DNA of 64,000 bases from Ralstonia sp. UBA689 (GTDB lineage Bacteria; Pseudomonadota; Gammaproteobacteria; Burkholderiales; Burkholderiaceae), in NCBI RefSeq assembly GCF_002298975.1, contig NZ_DBMV01000011.1, positions 186,001 to 250,000 of the forward strand. The letters run 5' to 3'. Positions 1 through 9,471 of the stretch are shown here, piece by piece. A program made the position numbers and the translations under genes. Below the pieces are notes generated by a model, which did not search any database, had not been told where the DNA came from, and saw only the letters and a program-made list of their open reading frames with translations. The stretch's first letter is position 1. Each line of letters begins with the position of its first letter.

Positions 1-103
1 AACACCCGTACGATTCCCGCGACAGCGCACCGAGAATCGGCCACCCGGGCGGAGTTTCGGCTTATGATGCCCACAGGCTCCGCGTGACAAATCGACACAA
101 TCG

Positions 104-1546
104 ATGACACAAGCGAGCCGACGCATTTCCGTTTCAAAGCTATTTGCAGGACGATCTCCATTGATGAGTCGCGCAACATCTGTCGCGCCACCGGGTCTAG
201 ACCCCATTTCTGGATTGCCGGACCGTGAACGATTCGTCCATCTGCTGGCAGCGATGCCGCCCCCTGCCCGATCGGGCGGCACTGGCGCGTTGCTGCTGAT
301 CGGCTTCGATCATTTTGCCGAGGCGACCACCACGCTGGGGCCGTTGGCCGCAAGTGCGGTCCTTGTCGAATGTGCGACGCGGCTCAAGGCGCTGTGCGCG
401 CCCGACACGCAAGGCGTCGCCCCCATCATCGGACGGGTGGGCCAGGAAACTTTTGCGATTGCCTCGGCTGAATTCGCCTCCGCACAGGCAGTGCACGACC
501 TGGCACGGCGAATCTCCACCGCGCTCACGCGCCCCTTCATCGCGCAAGGCTATGAGCTGGTCTGCTCCTGCAGCATCGGCATGACCTTGTTCGAGAACAC
601 GCCGGCCGAAGCCGCGCGGCTGATCGAACAGGCCGACCGCGCGCTCTACCACGTCCAGCACGGCCGCGAGCCAAGCCCCGCGCTGTACGCGCCGGCTGCC
701 ACGGCAAACGATCCCGTGGCCGAACACCCGCGCCTGGCGGCCCAGTTGCGCCACGCGCTGGCGCGCCGCCAGTTCAGCCTGAACCTGCAGCCGCAACTGA
801 GCCTGGCCGATGGCAGGATCGTCGGCTATGAATTCCTGCTGCGCTGGATTTCGCCCGAACTGGGCGGTGTGGCGCCGGCCGATTTCCTGCCGATCCTGGA
901 GCAGACCGGCGACATCCGCGAGGTGGGCCGCTGGGTGCTCGACAACGCTGCGCAGATGCTGGCCGGCCTGCAGCGCGAAGAATCCGAACGTGCAGGACGC
1001 GGCGACGCCCGACGTCAATCCGGCGTGCATGCGGCGGTCAATCTGTCGATCACGCAACTGCTCGACCCACGCTTGAGCGACGTCGTACGCGACATTGCCG
1101 CACGCCATGCGGTGCCGACCGACCGCCTGGTGTTCGAAATCTCGGAGCACACGCTGCATCGTGCCGATAGTGCGGGGCAGCCAGCCGTAGAGGCGCTGCA
1201 TGCGTGCGGCGCACGCGTGGCAGTGGAAGATTTTGGCGCCACCCCATACAGCCTCGATTACCTGGAGACGTTCCGCCCCGATCAGGTCAAGCTCGATCAG
1301 GGCGTGGTCAGTGCCGTGGCCGACACGCATGATCGGGGCACGCTGCAACGCCTGGTGACCGCCGCACATGCCGCCGGTGTACCGGTCACGGCCACGCGCG
1401 TGGAAACTGCCGCCCAGCTTCAGGCGCTGCGCGCATGCCGCTGCGACGTGATCCAGGGCTACCTGCTGTCGCAGCCTTTTCCCGTGCGCTGGATCGACGA
1501 CACACAAGGCGTGATTGCCGAACGCGCACGCGACCTGATGCCTTGA
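104..1546 (+). CDS. Degenerate GGDEF / EAL domain protein (cyclic-di-GMP related)
   Basis: This 480-residue protein is probably soluble, since I see no membrane segment. Residues about 35-190 look like a GGDEF domain, but the signature is degenerate (RVGQETF at 111-117), so cyclase activity is unlikely. Residues about 212-475 form an EAL domain. It keeps E243 (EFL instead of EAL), N313, E345, D376, K396, E434 and Q451, but the DDFG metal motif reads EDFG (E375). It could be a weak c-di-GMP phosphodiesterase or a c-di-GMP sensor. ATG at 104 has no strong ribosome site; a second ATG at 164 is possible. It converges with the chemoreceptor gene across a shared terminator. Confidence 0.85.
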   Translation: MTQASRRISVSKLFAGRSPLMSRATSVAPPGLDPISGLPDRERFVHLLAAMPPPARSGGTGALLLIGFDHFAEATTTLGPLAASAVLVECATRLKALCAPDTQGVAPIIGRVGQETFAIASAEFASAQAVHDLARRISTALTRPFIAQGYELVCSCSIGMTLFENTPAEAARLIEQADRALYHVQHGREPSPALYAPAATANDPVAEHPRLAAQLRHALARRQFSLNLQPQLSLADGRIVGYEFLLRWISPELGGVAPADFLPILEQTGDIREVGRWVLDNAAQMLAGLQREESERAGRGDARRQSGVHAAVNLSITQLLDPRLSDVVRDIAARHAVPTDRLVFEISEHTLHRADSAGQPAVEALHACGARVAVEDFGATPYSLDYLETFRPDQVKLDQGVVSAVADTHDRGTLQRLVTAAHAAGVPVTATRVETAAQLQALRACRCDVIQGYLLSQPFPVRWIDDTQGVIAERARDLMP

Positions 1547-1560
1547 ACGCCAAGACAGCG

Positions 1561-1599
1561 ACAACGCCCTTCCGCGCGAACGGAAGGGCGTTGTTGTCG
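1561..1599. terminator. Bidirectional hairpin between convergent genes
   Basis: A 14-bp perfect stem (arms 1561-1574 and 1581-1594) encloses the 6-base loop CGCGAA. It lies between the stop of the EAL gene (1546) and the stop of the convergent chemoreceptor gene (1613), so it can end transcription from both sides. No long T-run follows. Confidence 0.75.
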
Positions 1600-1612
1600 A
1601 TGTGCGTATCGC

Positions 1613-3181
1613 TTATGCGTGTTCGACCCGGAACACCGCCACCGCGCCGCGCAGCGCCTCGGCCTGCTCCTCCAGCGATTCCGCCGCGGCTGCGGCCTGC
1701 TCGACCAGCGCGGCGTTCTGCTGCGTCACCTGGTCCATCTGCGTGACGGCCTGGTTGACCTGCTCGATGCCGCTGCTCTGCTCTTCCGACGCGGCGCTGA
1801 TCTCGCCCATGATGTCAGTCACGCGCTTGACGGCAACCACCACTTCCTCGATCACGGAGCCGGCTTCCGCCACCAGCGTCGAGCCGTTCTGCACCCGGCC
1901 CACCGAATCGCCGATCAACTCCTTGATCTCCTTGGCCGCCGTGGCCGAACGTTGCGCCAGGCTGCGCACCTCGCCCGCCACCACGGCAAAGCCACGGCCT
2001 TGCTCGCCGGCGCGAGCGGCTTCCACGGCGGCGTTGAGCGCCAGGATGTTGGTCTGGAAGGCTATGCCCTCGATCACACCGATGATGTCGGCAATCTTGC
2101 GGCTGCTCTCGTTGATGCCGGCCATGGTCTCCACCACGCGGCCCACAACTTCTCCGCCCTTGACGGCAATGTCCGACGCGTTGACCGCCAGCGTGCTGGC
2201 CTGACGCGCGTTGTCGGCGTTCTGCTTCACGATGCTGGTCAGCTCTTCCATGCTCGACGCGGTCTCTTCCAGCGAGCTGGCTTGCTGCTCCGTACGCTGA
2301 GACAGATCCGCATTGCCGGCGGCAATCTGCTTGGTGGCGCTGGCGATCGAATCCGACCCCGTGCGCACCTGGCCAATGATCCGCTGCAGGCTCGCCTGCA
2401 TCGATGCCACGGCATGCATGAGGCGCGCGGTTTCATCACGGCGGCCAGCGGCGGTGCGCCCTTCCATGCGCGTTGCGAGATCGCCCGATGCCATGCGCTC
2501 GAACACCTGGATGGCGCGCTCCAGCGGCTTGACCACGGTGCGGCCGAGCACGCCGCGCGCCACCACCGACAGCACCAGCGCGGCGGCCAGCAGGCCACCC
2601 GTGATCCAGATGCTCATGGCGTAGCGCGATTGCGAATTGTCGAAGCGCGCCTGCCCGTATTTGAAGCGTGACCCGACCAGCGGCCCGAGCGCGGTGTCGT
2701 AGTCGACAAAAAGCTTCGGCACCTGGGTCGTGTTCAGGTCACGGTAGGTGGTCAGGTCGCTGCGCTCGAGCGCGGCAATGGCCGGCTCCAGCGCCGTCTT
2801 GACGAACTTGGTGCGAGCGGCATCGGCGGCCTGCAACTGCACGCGATCGGCCTCGGGAATCGGCAACTTCATGAACTGGGCCCACGCGTCATTGGCCGTG
2901 TTGACCATGGTGTGCGCATCCGCCAGCAGCTTCTTGAGTTCTTCCGGCGATGACACCGAATCGAAATTGGTCAGGTGAATGCGCGCCCACAGCAGGTTGA
3001 TGGTGTCCTTCGCCAGCAGGTCCAGCCCCTTGGCATCTTCGAGGTATACCGCGCGCAAATCGGCATTCGTCGCACGGCCGGTGACGATGCCCGCCGCCCC
3101 CACCACCGCGATCATCACGGCAAACGCCGCGACCAGAACCGTCAGCCGCGTCCGAATGCTCGTATCCATCCACTTCCACAT
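1613..3181 (-). CDS. Methyl-accepting chemotaxis protein
   Basis: A 522-residue inner-membrane chemoreceptor. The start is set at 3181 (MWKWMDTSIR), because a GGGGAAGGA ribosome site sits directly upstream and the residues before it do not look like protein. The layout is a first membrane helix at about 12-32, a four-helix-bundle type periplasmic domain at about 35-190, a second helix at about 190-215, a HAMP domain, and a cytoplasmic signalling domain. The conserved hairpin tip is present (GIAFQTNILALNAAVEAARAG). It ends without a CheR-binding NWETF-like pentapeptide, so methylation may depend on other receptors. The ligand is unknown. Confidence 0.93.
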   Translation of the reverse strand: MWKWMDTSIRTRLTVLVAAFAVMIAVVGAAGIVTGRATNADLRAVYLEDAKGLDLLAKDTINLLWARIHLTNFDSVSSPEELKKLLADAHTMVNTANDAWAQFMKLPIPEADRVQLQAADAARTKFVKTALEPAIAALERSDLTTYRDLNTTQVPKLFVDYDTALGPLVGSRFKYGQARFDNSQSRYAMSIWITGGLLAAALVLSVVARGVLGRTVVKPLERAIQVFERMASGDLATRMEGRTAAGRRDETARLMHAVASMQASLQRIIGQVRTGSDSIASATKQIAAGNADLSQRTEQQASSLEETASSMEELTSIVKQNADNARQASTLAVNASDIAVKGGEVVGRVVETMAGINESSRKIADIIGVIEGIAFQTNILALNAAVEAARAGEQGRGFAVVAGEVRSLAQRSATAAKEIKELIGDSVGRVQNGSTLVAEAGSVIEEVVVAVKRVTDIMGEISAASEEQSSGIEQVNQAVTQMDQVTQQNAALVEQAAAAAESLEEQAEALRGAVAVFRVEHA

Positions 3182-3480
3182 AGATCCTTCCCCAGTATGG
3201 TTGGCCGTCTGGCACTCTGTATTTGCTTGAGCGCCCCGCTCATCCGGCATCCGTTTTTCTCCCAAAAGGTGCTAACGGCAGAGTGCGGCCGAAGTAGAGG
3301 CCCACCCCACGAATGTCTGGAATCCACCGCAAGTGATGTGCAAGACTGCGCAAAGGCGCCCAATGCACAGCCGCCCCCCGCGTGCGCGGCGTGGCACTAA
3401 AATGTGATTTACGCCACCGCTTCTGGTGGGTAATCAAGCAAAACCGTGCGGAATACCGCACTGCTCTCAAGGGAACCGAA

Positions 3481-3621
3481 ATGAAGAAACTGATTGCACT
3501 GTTGGCCCTGGGCTGCGTTGTCCTGGCCGGTTGCAACACGATGGCAGGCATGGGCAAGGACATCCAGTCCGGTGGCCAGAAGCTGGAAAACGCTGCCGAT
3601 AACACCAAGCAGAAGATGTAA
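3481..3621 (+). CDS. Entericidin A/B family small lipoprotein
   Basis: A 46-residue protein starting MKKLIALLALG with a lipobox (LAGC), so it should be processed by signal peptidase II and lipid-anchored. The mature part is short and polar (KDIQSGGQKLENAADNTKQ), typical of the EcnA/EcnB family, which in E. coli forms an antidote/toxin pair. Only one member is present here. AAGGGAACC precedes the ATG. The gene diverges from the chemoreceptor gene and is followed by a strong hairpin. Confidence 0.88.
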   Translation: MKKLIALLALGCVVLAGCNTMAGMGKDIQSGGQKLENAADNTKQKM

Positions 3622-3661
3622 TGCAGGCATGGTTTGGGCGATTGCCCAGACTGATTTGAAA

Positions 3662-3690
3662 AACGCCGCGCCCTGCGGCGTTCTTTCTTT
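3662..3690. terminator. Rho-independent terminator, bidirectional
   Basis: An 8-bp stem AACGCCGC / GCGGCGTT (3662-3669 and 3675-3682) with loop GCCCT is followed on the plus strand by TTCTTTCTTT. On the minus strand the stem is followed by TTTTTC. It serves the entericidin-like gene and the convergent phospholipase D gene that ends at 3701. Confidence 0.85.
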
Positions 3691-3700
3691 GTGGGGCAAG

Positions 3701-5410
3701 CTACAGCAGCTCTTCGGGCGTGAACGGCGCCAGCATCTGGATCCATACGCGCCGGCCCAGGTTCACGTCCGGCTCGTGGTTAACGACGACCGCCTTGCCG
3801 TTCTCGTACGTAGTCCACCGCAGTTGGCCGTCCGTCTTGGTGACGTGATAGGTGCCGCTCCAGATCGAGTCGTCAAACAGCCGCGCCACCGCCTGGGACA
3901 GGGCCGCGCTGCGAATGATCAGCCCAGTTTCGGTATTCAGCCCGACCGAACGCGGGTCCACGTTCATCGAGCCGACAAACAGCGTGCTCCGATCGATGAT
4001 GATCGCCTTCACATGCAGGCTCGCCTGCGCCGAGCGGAACGTGCCGAACATCTTCGGCCGATCACCCAAGGTAGGGCGCAGTTCATACAGCTCGACGCCG
4101 TCGTCCAGCAGCGCACTGCGGTATTTGGCATAGCCAACGTGCACGATGGGCGCATCGGTGGCCGCCAGCGAGTTGGTCAGCACGCGCAGGCGCACACCCC
4201 GCTCCTGCAAGCCCTTGACCACCGCCATGCCGCGCTGCCCCGGCACGAAGTACGGCGAGATCAGGATGACCTCGCGCTGAGACTGCTCGATCTCGTGCAG
4301 CAACGTGCGGGCGACGCGCTCTCCGCCGGGTGCCACGTCGTCGCCGGAAACCTTGGCCGGGCGGTCGACGATCACGCGCGCCGGTGCCCACTCGAGCTGC
4401 AGGCGGTTGCGGGCAATCTGATCCGCCAGAAACCAGTCGCGTGCGGCGGGGCGCAAAGGTAACGGGTCTATCGGGGTGGGAGCGGCCTGATCGGTCAGCT
4501 TGTGCTCGGGCTCCTGCGAGCTCGATGCCGCAGCCATGTCGATGGGCTGTGTGGGCACCTCGATATGCTGGGGCGGCTCTGCCGGGCGACCCGGCGGCGC
4601 CACTGGCGGCGGATAGTTGCCCTCCTTCTGCTCAGGCGGATGCGCGCGGCTGGGTTCGGGTGCCAGCGCCTGGACGGGATAGGCGAACTCGCTGTTCCAG
4701 TACGTATCGAACGCCGCCGACAGTTGCCGCACCGCGGGCCCTGCCGTCAGCACGTCCAGATCGACAAAGTTGGTGGTCTTGTCCTGCGTGAAGTATTCCG
4801 CGCCCAGGTTGCGACCACCGGTGACGGCCAGCGCGTTGTCGGCGATGAACGCCTTGTTGTGCATGCGCCGGTTGACGCGGCGGAACTCGGCGGCACCGCT
4901 CAGGTAGCGCGTCAGGTTCGACATGCGCCCTCCCGGAAACGGATTGAACAGCCGCACGTCGATGTTCTTGTGCGACGCGAACCTGAGAAACGCCAGGTCA
5001 CGCGCGTCGCTGTGCAGGTCGTCAACCAGCACGCGCACACGTACGCCGCGCTCTGCGGCGGCGCGCACGTGGCGCATCAGCTCACGCACGGCGTTGTCGC
5101 TCCCGATGATGAAATACTGCAGGTCGAGCGTGCGCTCTGCGCGGTCGGCCAGCGTGAGCAAGGTGGCATAGGCCTCAGCGCCCGAGGGGATCAGCCGGAA
5201 GCCGGAAACCTCGCCGGACGGTGCATTCGACCGCGCCAGGCGCCCAAGCGAAGTGGCGGCCTCTGCCGCTTCTGAGATAGGCAGCGCCGTCGTGACCGGC
5301 CGCTCCACATGTTCGGGTAAACCGGCGCAGGCGGCCAGCAGCACTGGAGCCAAGCTGGCCAGCCATGTGCGAAGGTGCGTACTCGGGAGGATATGCGGGG
5401 AGCGCTGCAT
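3701..5410 (-). CDS. Phospholipase D-family lipoprotein (cardiolipin synthase C-like)
   Basis: A 569-residue protein starting MQRSPHILPS at 5410, with a lipoprotein signal (LLAAC, Cys28). Two HKD catalytic motifs are intact: H184-x-K186-x4-D191 and H466-x-K468-x4-D473. The family (PF13091, ClsC/YmdC-like) transfers or hydrolyses phosphatidyl groups, usually to make cardiolipin. The unusual part is a proline-rich, low-complexity insert of about 75 residues (248-323) between the two halves, which is probably a flexible linker. It is divergent from the membrane cardiolipin synthase next door. The same frame stays open far upstream, but that extension lies opposite the neighbour gene and is not coding. 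Confidence 0.9.
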   Translation of the reverse strand: MQRSPHILPSTHLRTWLASLAPVLLAACAGLPEHVERPVTTALPISEAAEAATSLGRLARSNAPSGEVSGFRLIPSGAEAYATLLTLADRAERTLDLQYFIIGSDNAVRELMRHVRAAAERGVRVRVLVDDLHSDARDLAFLRFASHKNIDVRLFNPFPGGRMSNLTRYLSGAAEFRRVNRRMHNKAFIADNALAVTGGRNLGAEYFTQDKTTNFVDLDVLTAGPAVRQLSAAFDTYWNSEFAYPVQALAPEPSRAHPPEQKEGNYPPPVAPPGRPAEPPQHIEVPTQPIDMAAASSSQEPEHKLTDQAAPTPIDPLPLRPAARDWFLADQIARNRLQLEWAPARVIVDRPAKVSGDDVAPGGERVARTLLHEIEQSQREVILISPYFVPGQRGMAVVKGLQERGVRLRVLTNSLAATDAPIVHVGYAKYRSALLDDGVELYELRPTLGDRPKMFGTFRSAQASLHVKAIIIDRSTLFVGSMNVDPRSVGLNTETGLIIRSAALSQAVARLFDDSIWSGTYHVTKTDGQLRWTTYENGKAVVVNHEPDVNLGRRVWIQMLAPFTPEELL

Positions 5411-5569
5411 GATCGTTTGTCGTGTCTTGCTGCCGTGGGTCGACAGGACTTCAACCGCACTCCAGCACGCCGCGTGCCACGTACCACGTCGCCCGGCTCT
5501 GGCCAGACGATGCCGATTGCGCGACACAACTGCACGCGTGTTTATCCGACGCCACTCAGGCGTGTCAAA

Positions 5570-7051
5570 ATGCTCAGTCGTCGTGTGCCGGGGCTGCTTC
5601 CCCCCCCTTTTTCGATGCCGACCAGTACCACCGCGTTTTTTGCGGGCCTCCTCTTTCTTGTGCACTGCGTGGGCGTGCTTGCCGCCATGCACGCCGTGCT
5701 GACCGTGCGCACCTCGCAGGGCGCCATTGCCTGGGCCATCTCGCTGGTCACACTGCCAGAGTTCACGCTGATCCCGTACCTGATCTTCGGGCGCAGCACC
5801 TTTGCCGGCTACGTGGATGCGCGGCGCTTTCACAACGCCCGCCTGCGCGAGATCACCCTCTCCGACGACTGGCGCCGCCTGCGCGACCATGAATCGAGCG
5901 TGGTCGAACCACGGCAGGCTTGCATGCAGGCTCTGCCGCGCCTGACGGGCATGCCGTGCCTGTCGCGCAATCGCGTGCGCCTGCTCGTGAACGGCGCCGA
6001 AACCTTCGAGGCCATCTTCGCGGCCATCGCGCAGGCGCAGCATGTGCTGATCGTGCAGTTCTTCATCGTGCACGACGACACGCTTGGCCGCCGTCTGGCC
6101 GAACTCCTGCTCGAACGTGCGCGTGCCGGCGTCCGGGTGTATTTCCTGTTCGACAGCATCGGCTGCCATGCCCTGCCGCGCCACTACATCCAGCGCCTGG
6201 CCGACGGGGGCGTGCAGGCAAAGCCGTTTTCCACGCACGCAGGCTTCGTCAACCGCTTCCAGCTCAACTTCCGCAACCATCGCAAGCTGGTGGTGGTGGA
6301 CGGCGAGCGCGCCTATGTGGGCGGCCACAACGTCGGCAACGAATACCTGGGCGAGAAGCCGCCGCTCTCGCCGTGGCGCGATACGCATATCGAGATTACC
6401 GGCGCGGCGGTGATGGACCTGCAACTCACTTTTGCCGAAGACTGGTACTGGGCCGCGCGCGAAGTCCCGCAACTGATCGTGCCCCAGCTGCGCCCTGAAC
6501 ACGACATGGTCTGCCAAGTGGTCGCTAGCGGCCCCGCCGACAAACAGGAGACCTGCTCGCTGTTCTTCATGGAGACCATCCAGTCGGCGCGCAAGCGGCT
6601 GTGGATCACCTCGCCGTATTTCATCCCCGACGAAGCGGTGTTTGCCGCGCTGCGCCTGGCCGTGCTCCGTGGCGTGGACGTGCGCATCCTTATTCCGTCG
6701 CGGCCGGACCATCGCGTGGTGTTCCTGGCATCAACGCTGTATGCGTACCAGGCCATTCGTGCAGGCGTGAAAATCTACCGCTACCTGCCCGGCTTCCTGC
6801 ACCAGAAGGTCGTGCTGATCGACGAAGAGGCCGCCGCCGTGGGCAGCGCCAACCTCGACAACCGCTCGTTCCGGCTGAACTTCGAGTTGATGGTCATGAC
6901 CGCCGACCAACGTTTCGCCAATGACGTCGCGAAGATGCTCGAAGCCGATTTTGCCGAAGCGACACGCATTGGCCGCGATGAATACGAGCACGCGCACCCG
7001 CTGCGTCGGGTGATCATGCACGTGGCCAAACTGTTCGCCCCGATCCTGTAA
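5570..7051 (+). CDS. cls: Cardiolipin synthase (phospholipase D family, membrane type)
   Basis: The product joins two phosphatidylglycerol molecules into cardiolipin at the inner membrane. Two N-terminal hydrophobic helices are followed by two HKD modules: NHRKLVVVDGERAYVGG and LHQKVVLIDEEAAAVGSAN. From ATG 5570 the protein has 493 residues; ATG 5615 (478 residues) is also possible and would put the first helix nearer the N-terminus, as in E. coli ClsA (486). I prefer 5570 for a weak AGGCG upstream, with low certainty. It is divergent from a second, lipoprotein-type PLD enzyme, so the locus holds two cardiolipin-type enzymes. Confidence 0.9.
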   Translation: MLSRRVPGLLPPPFSMPTSTTAFFAGLLFLVHCVGVLAAMHAVLTVRTSQGAIAWAISLVTLPEFTLIPYLIFGRSTFAGYVDARRFHNARLREITLSDDWRRLRDHESSVVEPRQACMQALPRLTGMPCLSRNRVRLLVNGAETFEAIFAAIAQAQHVLIVQFFIVHDDTLGRRLAELLLERARAGVRVYFLFDSIGCHALPRHYIQRLADGGVQAKPFSTHAGFVNRFQLNFRNHRKLVVVDGERAYVGGHNVGNEYLGEKPPLSPWRDTHIEITGAAVMDLQLTFAEDWYWAAREVPQLIVPQLRPEHDMVCQVVASGPADKQETCSLFFMETIQSARKRLWITSPYFIPDEAVFAALRLAVLRGVDVRILIPSRPDHRVVFLASTLYAYQAIRAGVKIYRYLPGFLHQKVVLIDEEAAAVGSANLDNRSFRLNFELMVMTADQRFANDVAKMLEADFAEATRIGRDEYEHAHPLRRVIMHVAKLFAPIL

Positions 7052-7149
7052 CAGCTCGCCGCAATCGCCGAAATTCGCCCGCAAGAAGCGGAGCGCGCCG
7101 CGGCATCGCCATCCCTAACCTGAAGCCCAATATCTTCAGGAGATGCGCG

Positions 7150-8412
7150 ATGCCCGATCCCCTTGATGCGATGACTCGCCGCCTGCCGTCCGGCTTCAAC
7201 CGGCTGGCGGGCTCCAACCTGGCCGCGCAGTCGGCCGAGCAGATTGCACTGGCGGCCATGCCCATGGTGGCCGTGCTCTCGCTGCATGCCGATGCCAGCA
7301 CGGCGAGCTGGCTGCAGGTGGCGCTCACGCTGCCGTTCGTGCTGTTTGCGATTCCCATCGGCATGCTGGCGGACCGGTGGCCCAAACGCACGCTGATGGC
7401 GGGTGCGGAGGCGATGCGCGCAGCGGCGCTGTTGGTCGTGGCGGGGCTGCTGGCGGCCGGCCACCTGAACCTGACGGCACTGGGCGGGCTGGGCTTCGTG
7501 GCCGTCTGCGGCACGGTGATGTTCAGCGTGGCGGCGCCGGCGCTGGTGCCTGCGCTCGTGCCGGCGACGATGCTCGCGCGTGCCAACGGCCGCATCGAAC
7601 TGGCGCGCACCGTCGCCTTTGCCTGCGGCCCGGCCATTGGCGGTGCGCTGATCGGCTGGACGGGGGCCATGGCGGCATTCGTTTTGGCAGCGGCACTATC
7701 GGCAGTGGCAGCAGCGTTGCTGGCAGGCGTGCCGTCGTCTGCACCGACGGCACGACGCGCGACGCATCCGCTGCGCGACATCGCAGAAGGGGCGCGTTTC
7801 GTGTTTCATCATCCGTTGCTGCGTCCGGTGTTCGTCACGCAGTTCGTCTTCACCATGGCCATCTTCATGGTGTTCGCCATTTTTGTTCCGTATGCCGCGC
7901 ATCGTCTCGGGCTGTCGGCGCAAGGCATCGGGTTGACGCTCGGAATGTACGGCGCGGGCATGGTGATCGGTGCGCTGCTGGCCGCGCGCATCCTGGCGCG
8001 CTGGCGCTTCGGGCATGTGGTGGCGACGGGGCCGGTATGCGGGTTGGCGGGCGGCGTGCTGCTGGCGGCAACGCTCTGGCAACCGTGGCCAGCGCTGGCG
8101 CACGCGGGGTTCTTTCTGCTGGGCTGCGGGCCGATCCTATGGGTGGTGAGCACGACCACGCTGCGGCAGACGGTGACGCCGCCAGCACTGCTGGCACGCG
8201 TATCGGCGGTGAACGTGATGTCATACGGTGCGCGACCGGTGGGCGCCGCGCTGGCCGCGTGGCTGGCGGCACAGGCAGGCATGGGTGCATGCCTGCTGGT
8301 GGCACTGGCGGGTTTTGCGCTGCAATTGTTGTGCATCCTGCAATCGCCGGCGGTGCGGCTCGCGCGTCAACCGCAGACAGACGACAGCGGCACTGCGCTC
8401 AAACCGGCCTGA
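7150..8412 (+). CDS. MFS transporter, EntS-like (MFS_3)
   Basis: A 420-residue protein with about 12 hydrophobic segments and the MFS loop motif GMLADRWPKR after helix 2. It resembles the enterobactin-exporter-like MFS_3 group, which often exports small molecules or drugs. An AGGAGA ribosome site lies upstream of ATG 7150. It is convergent with the AraC gene, whose stop lies only 2 bases away. The substrate cannot be told from sequence. Confidence 0.85.
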   Translation: MPDPLDAMTRRLPSGFNRLAGSNLAAQSAEQIALAAMPMVAVLSLHADASTASWLQVALTLPFVLFAIPIGMLADRWPKRTLMAGAEAMRAAALLVVAGLLAAGHLNLTALGGLGFVAVCGTVMFSVAAPALVPALVPATMLARANGRIELARTVAFACGPAIGGALIGWTGAMAAFVLAAALSAVAAALLAGVPSSAPTARRATHPLRDIAEGARFVFHHPLLRPVFVTQFVFTMAIFMVFAIFVPYAAHRLGLSAQGIGLTLGMYGAGMVIGALLAARILARWRFGHVVATGPVCGLAGGVLLAATLWQPWPALAHAGFFLLGCGPILWVVSTTTLRQTVTPPALLARVSAVNVMSYGARPVGAALAAWLAAQAGMGACLLVALAGFALQLLCILQSPAVRLARQPQTDDSGTALKPA

Positions 8413-8414
8413 CG

Positions 8415-9428
8415 CTACTGAGGCTGCGACTGTGACTGCGTACCGCGCCAGGCGCGCGGCGTCATGCCGAAGTGTGCGACGAACCAGCGCGTGAACGACG
8501 CCTGCCGCGTATAGCCCAGAAGCGCCGCCACACGCCCGATGCGGTAACTCGGGTTCGCCATGTAGCGGATGGCGAGATTGTGGCGCACCTCCTCTACCAA
8601 CTCGGAAAACGTTGCGCCAGCCGACTCCAACTGGCGCTGCAGCGTGCGCACGCTCAGGTGCAGGTGCTCCGCCACCTCCTCCACCGACGTGCGCTCCAGC
8701 GGCAGCAGCAGATACACCGCACGCCGTACCTCCTGCACCACCGCGGCGGGCCCCGACATGTTGAGCGGCTCGGCCAGGCTTTCCGCGTAACGCACCAGCG
8801 CCGGATCGGCAGCCGGGTTGGGCGTCTCCAGATCGGCTGCGGCACAGACGATGCCGTTGAAATCGCTGTCGAACACCACCGGGCAGCCGAACACGCGCCG
8901 ATGCAGACTCACATCGGCCGGCGCGGCGTGTGTGAAGTGAACGCTGCGCGGCTTCCAATGCACGCCCAGCAACGCGCTGCACGTGCGGGCCAGCACGCCC
9001 ACCGCCAGCTCGTTGGCCTGGCGCAGCGGCACCGGCGTCTCGGTGATGACCTCTTCGCGAATCACAACCATGTCGCCATCCGATTCCAGATAGATCGCCA
9101 GCGCCTCGTTCAGCATGTGCCGGTACTGGATGATGGCCTGCAGTGCCTCGCGCAATGTGCGCTTGTGGCCAAGCAGCAGCCCGAGCACGCCGAAGTCCAG
9201 TTCCTGCCGCGCCTCCGCCATCTGCAGGCCGAGCGTTGGGCACGGCGCGTTGTTGGCGGTGACTTCCATCAACCGGCACGTCGCCACCAGCGGCACGAGT
9301 TGCTCGGGGTCGGCCAGCTTGGCGGGCTCCAGACCCGCCTGCCGCAGCGCCTCCTGCGGGTTGAAACCGAGCCGCCGCACGACTTGGAAATAGCCGTTGA
9401 GCGATCGCACGCGCACCATCGTTTCCAT
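8415..9428 (-). CDS. AraC-family transcriptional regulator (arabinose-binding-type N-domain)
   Basis: A 337-residue regulator starting METMVRVRS at 9428, preceded by GGCGGAAT. Residues about 1-210 resemble the Arabinose_bd-type effector domain (PF12625), seen in OruR/ArgR-like regulators. Residues about 235-330 hold the two-helix-turn-helix AraC DNA-binding domain (HLHLSVRTLQRQLES ... GYTRQASFTRWF). It is divergent from the BKACE gene and very probably activates it through the direct repeats at 9472-9508. The effector is unknown but is likely a substrate of the downstream cluster. Confidence 0.92.
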   Translation of the reverse strand: METMVRVRSLNGYFQVVRRLGFNPQEALRQAGLEPAKLADPEQLVPLVATCRLMEVTANNAPCPTLGLQMAEARQELDFGVLGLLLGHKRTLREALQAIIQYRHMLNEALAIYLESDGDMVVIREEVITETPVPLRQANELAVGVLARTCSALLGVHWKPRSVHFTHAAPADVSLHRRVFGCPVVFDSDFNGIVCAAADLETPNPAADPALVRYAESLAEPLNMSGPAAVVQEVRRAVYLLLPLERTSVEEVAEHLHLSVRTLQRQLESAGATFSELVEEVRHNLAIRYMANPSYRIGRVAALLGYTRQASFTRWFVAHFGMTPRAWRGTQSQSQPQ

Positions 9429-9471
9429 GGGATTCCGCCAGTATTCCGCCTTGTTGGTGTTTACACCGAAT

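Noticed and set aside
1613..3181. Flagellar sigma-28 promoter before the chemoreceptor gene
   Set aside because: Only partial matches (GCCGTTAG without a proper TAAA at 15 bases) are found, which is not enough.
5411..6712. Upstream extension of the phospholipase D lipoprotein frame on the minus strand
   Set aside because: It lies opposite the cardiolipin synthase gene, has no motif, and the lipoprotein signal begins at 5410.
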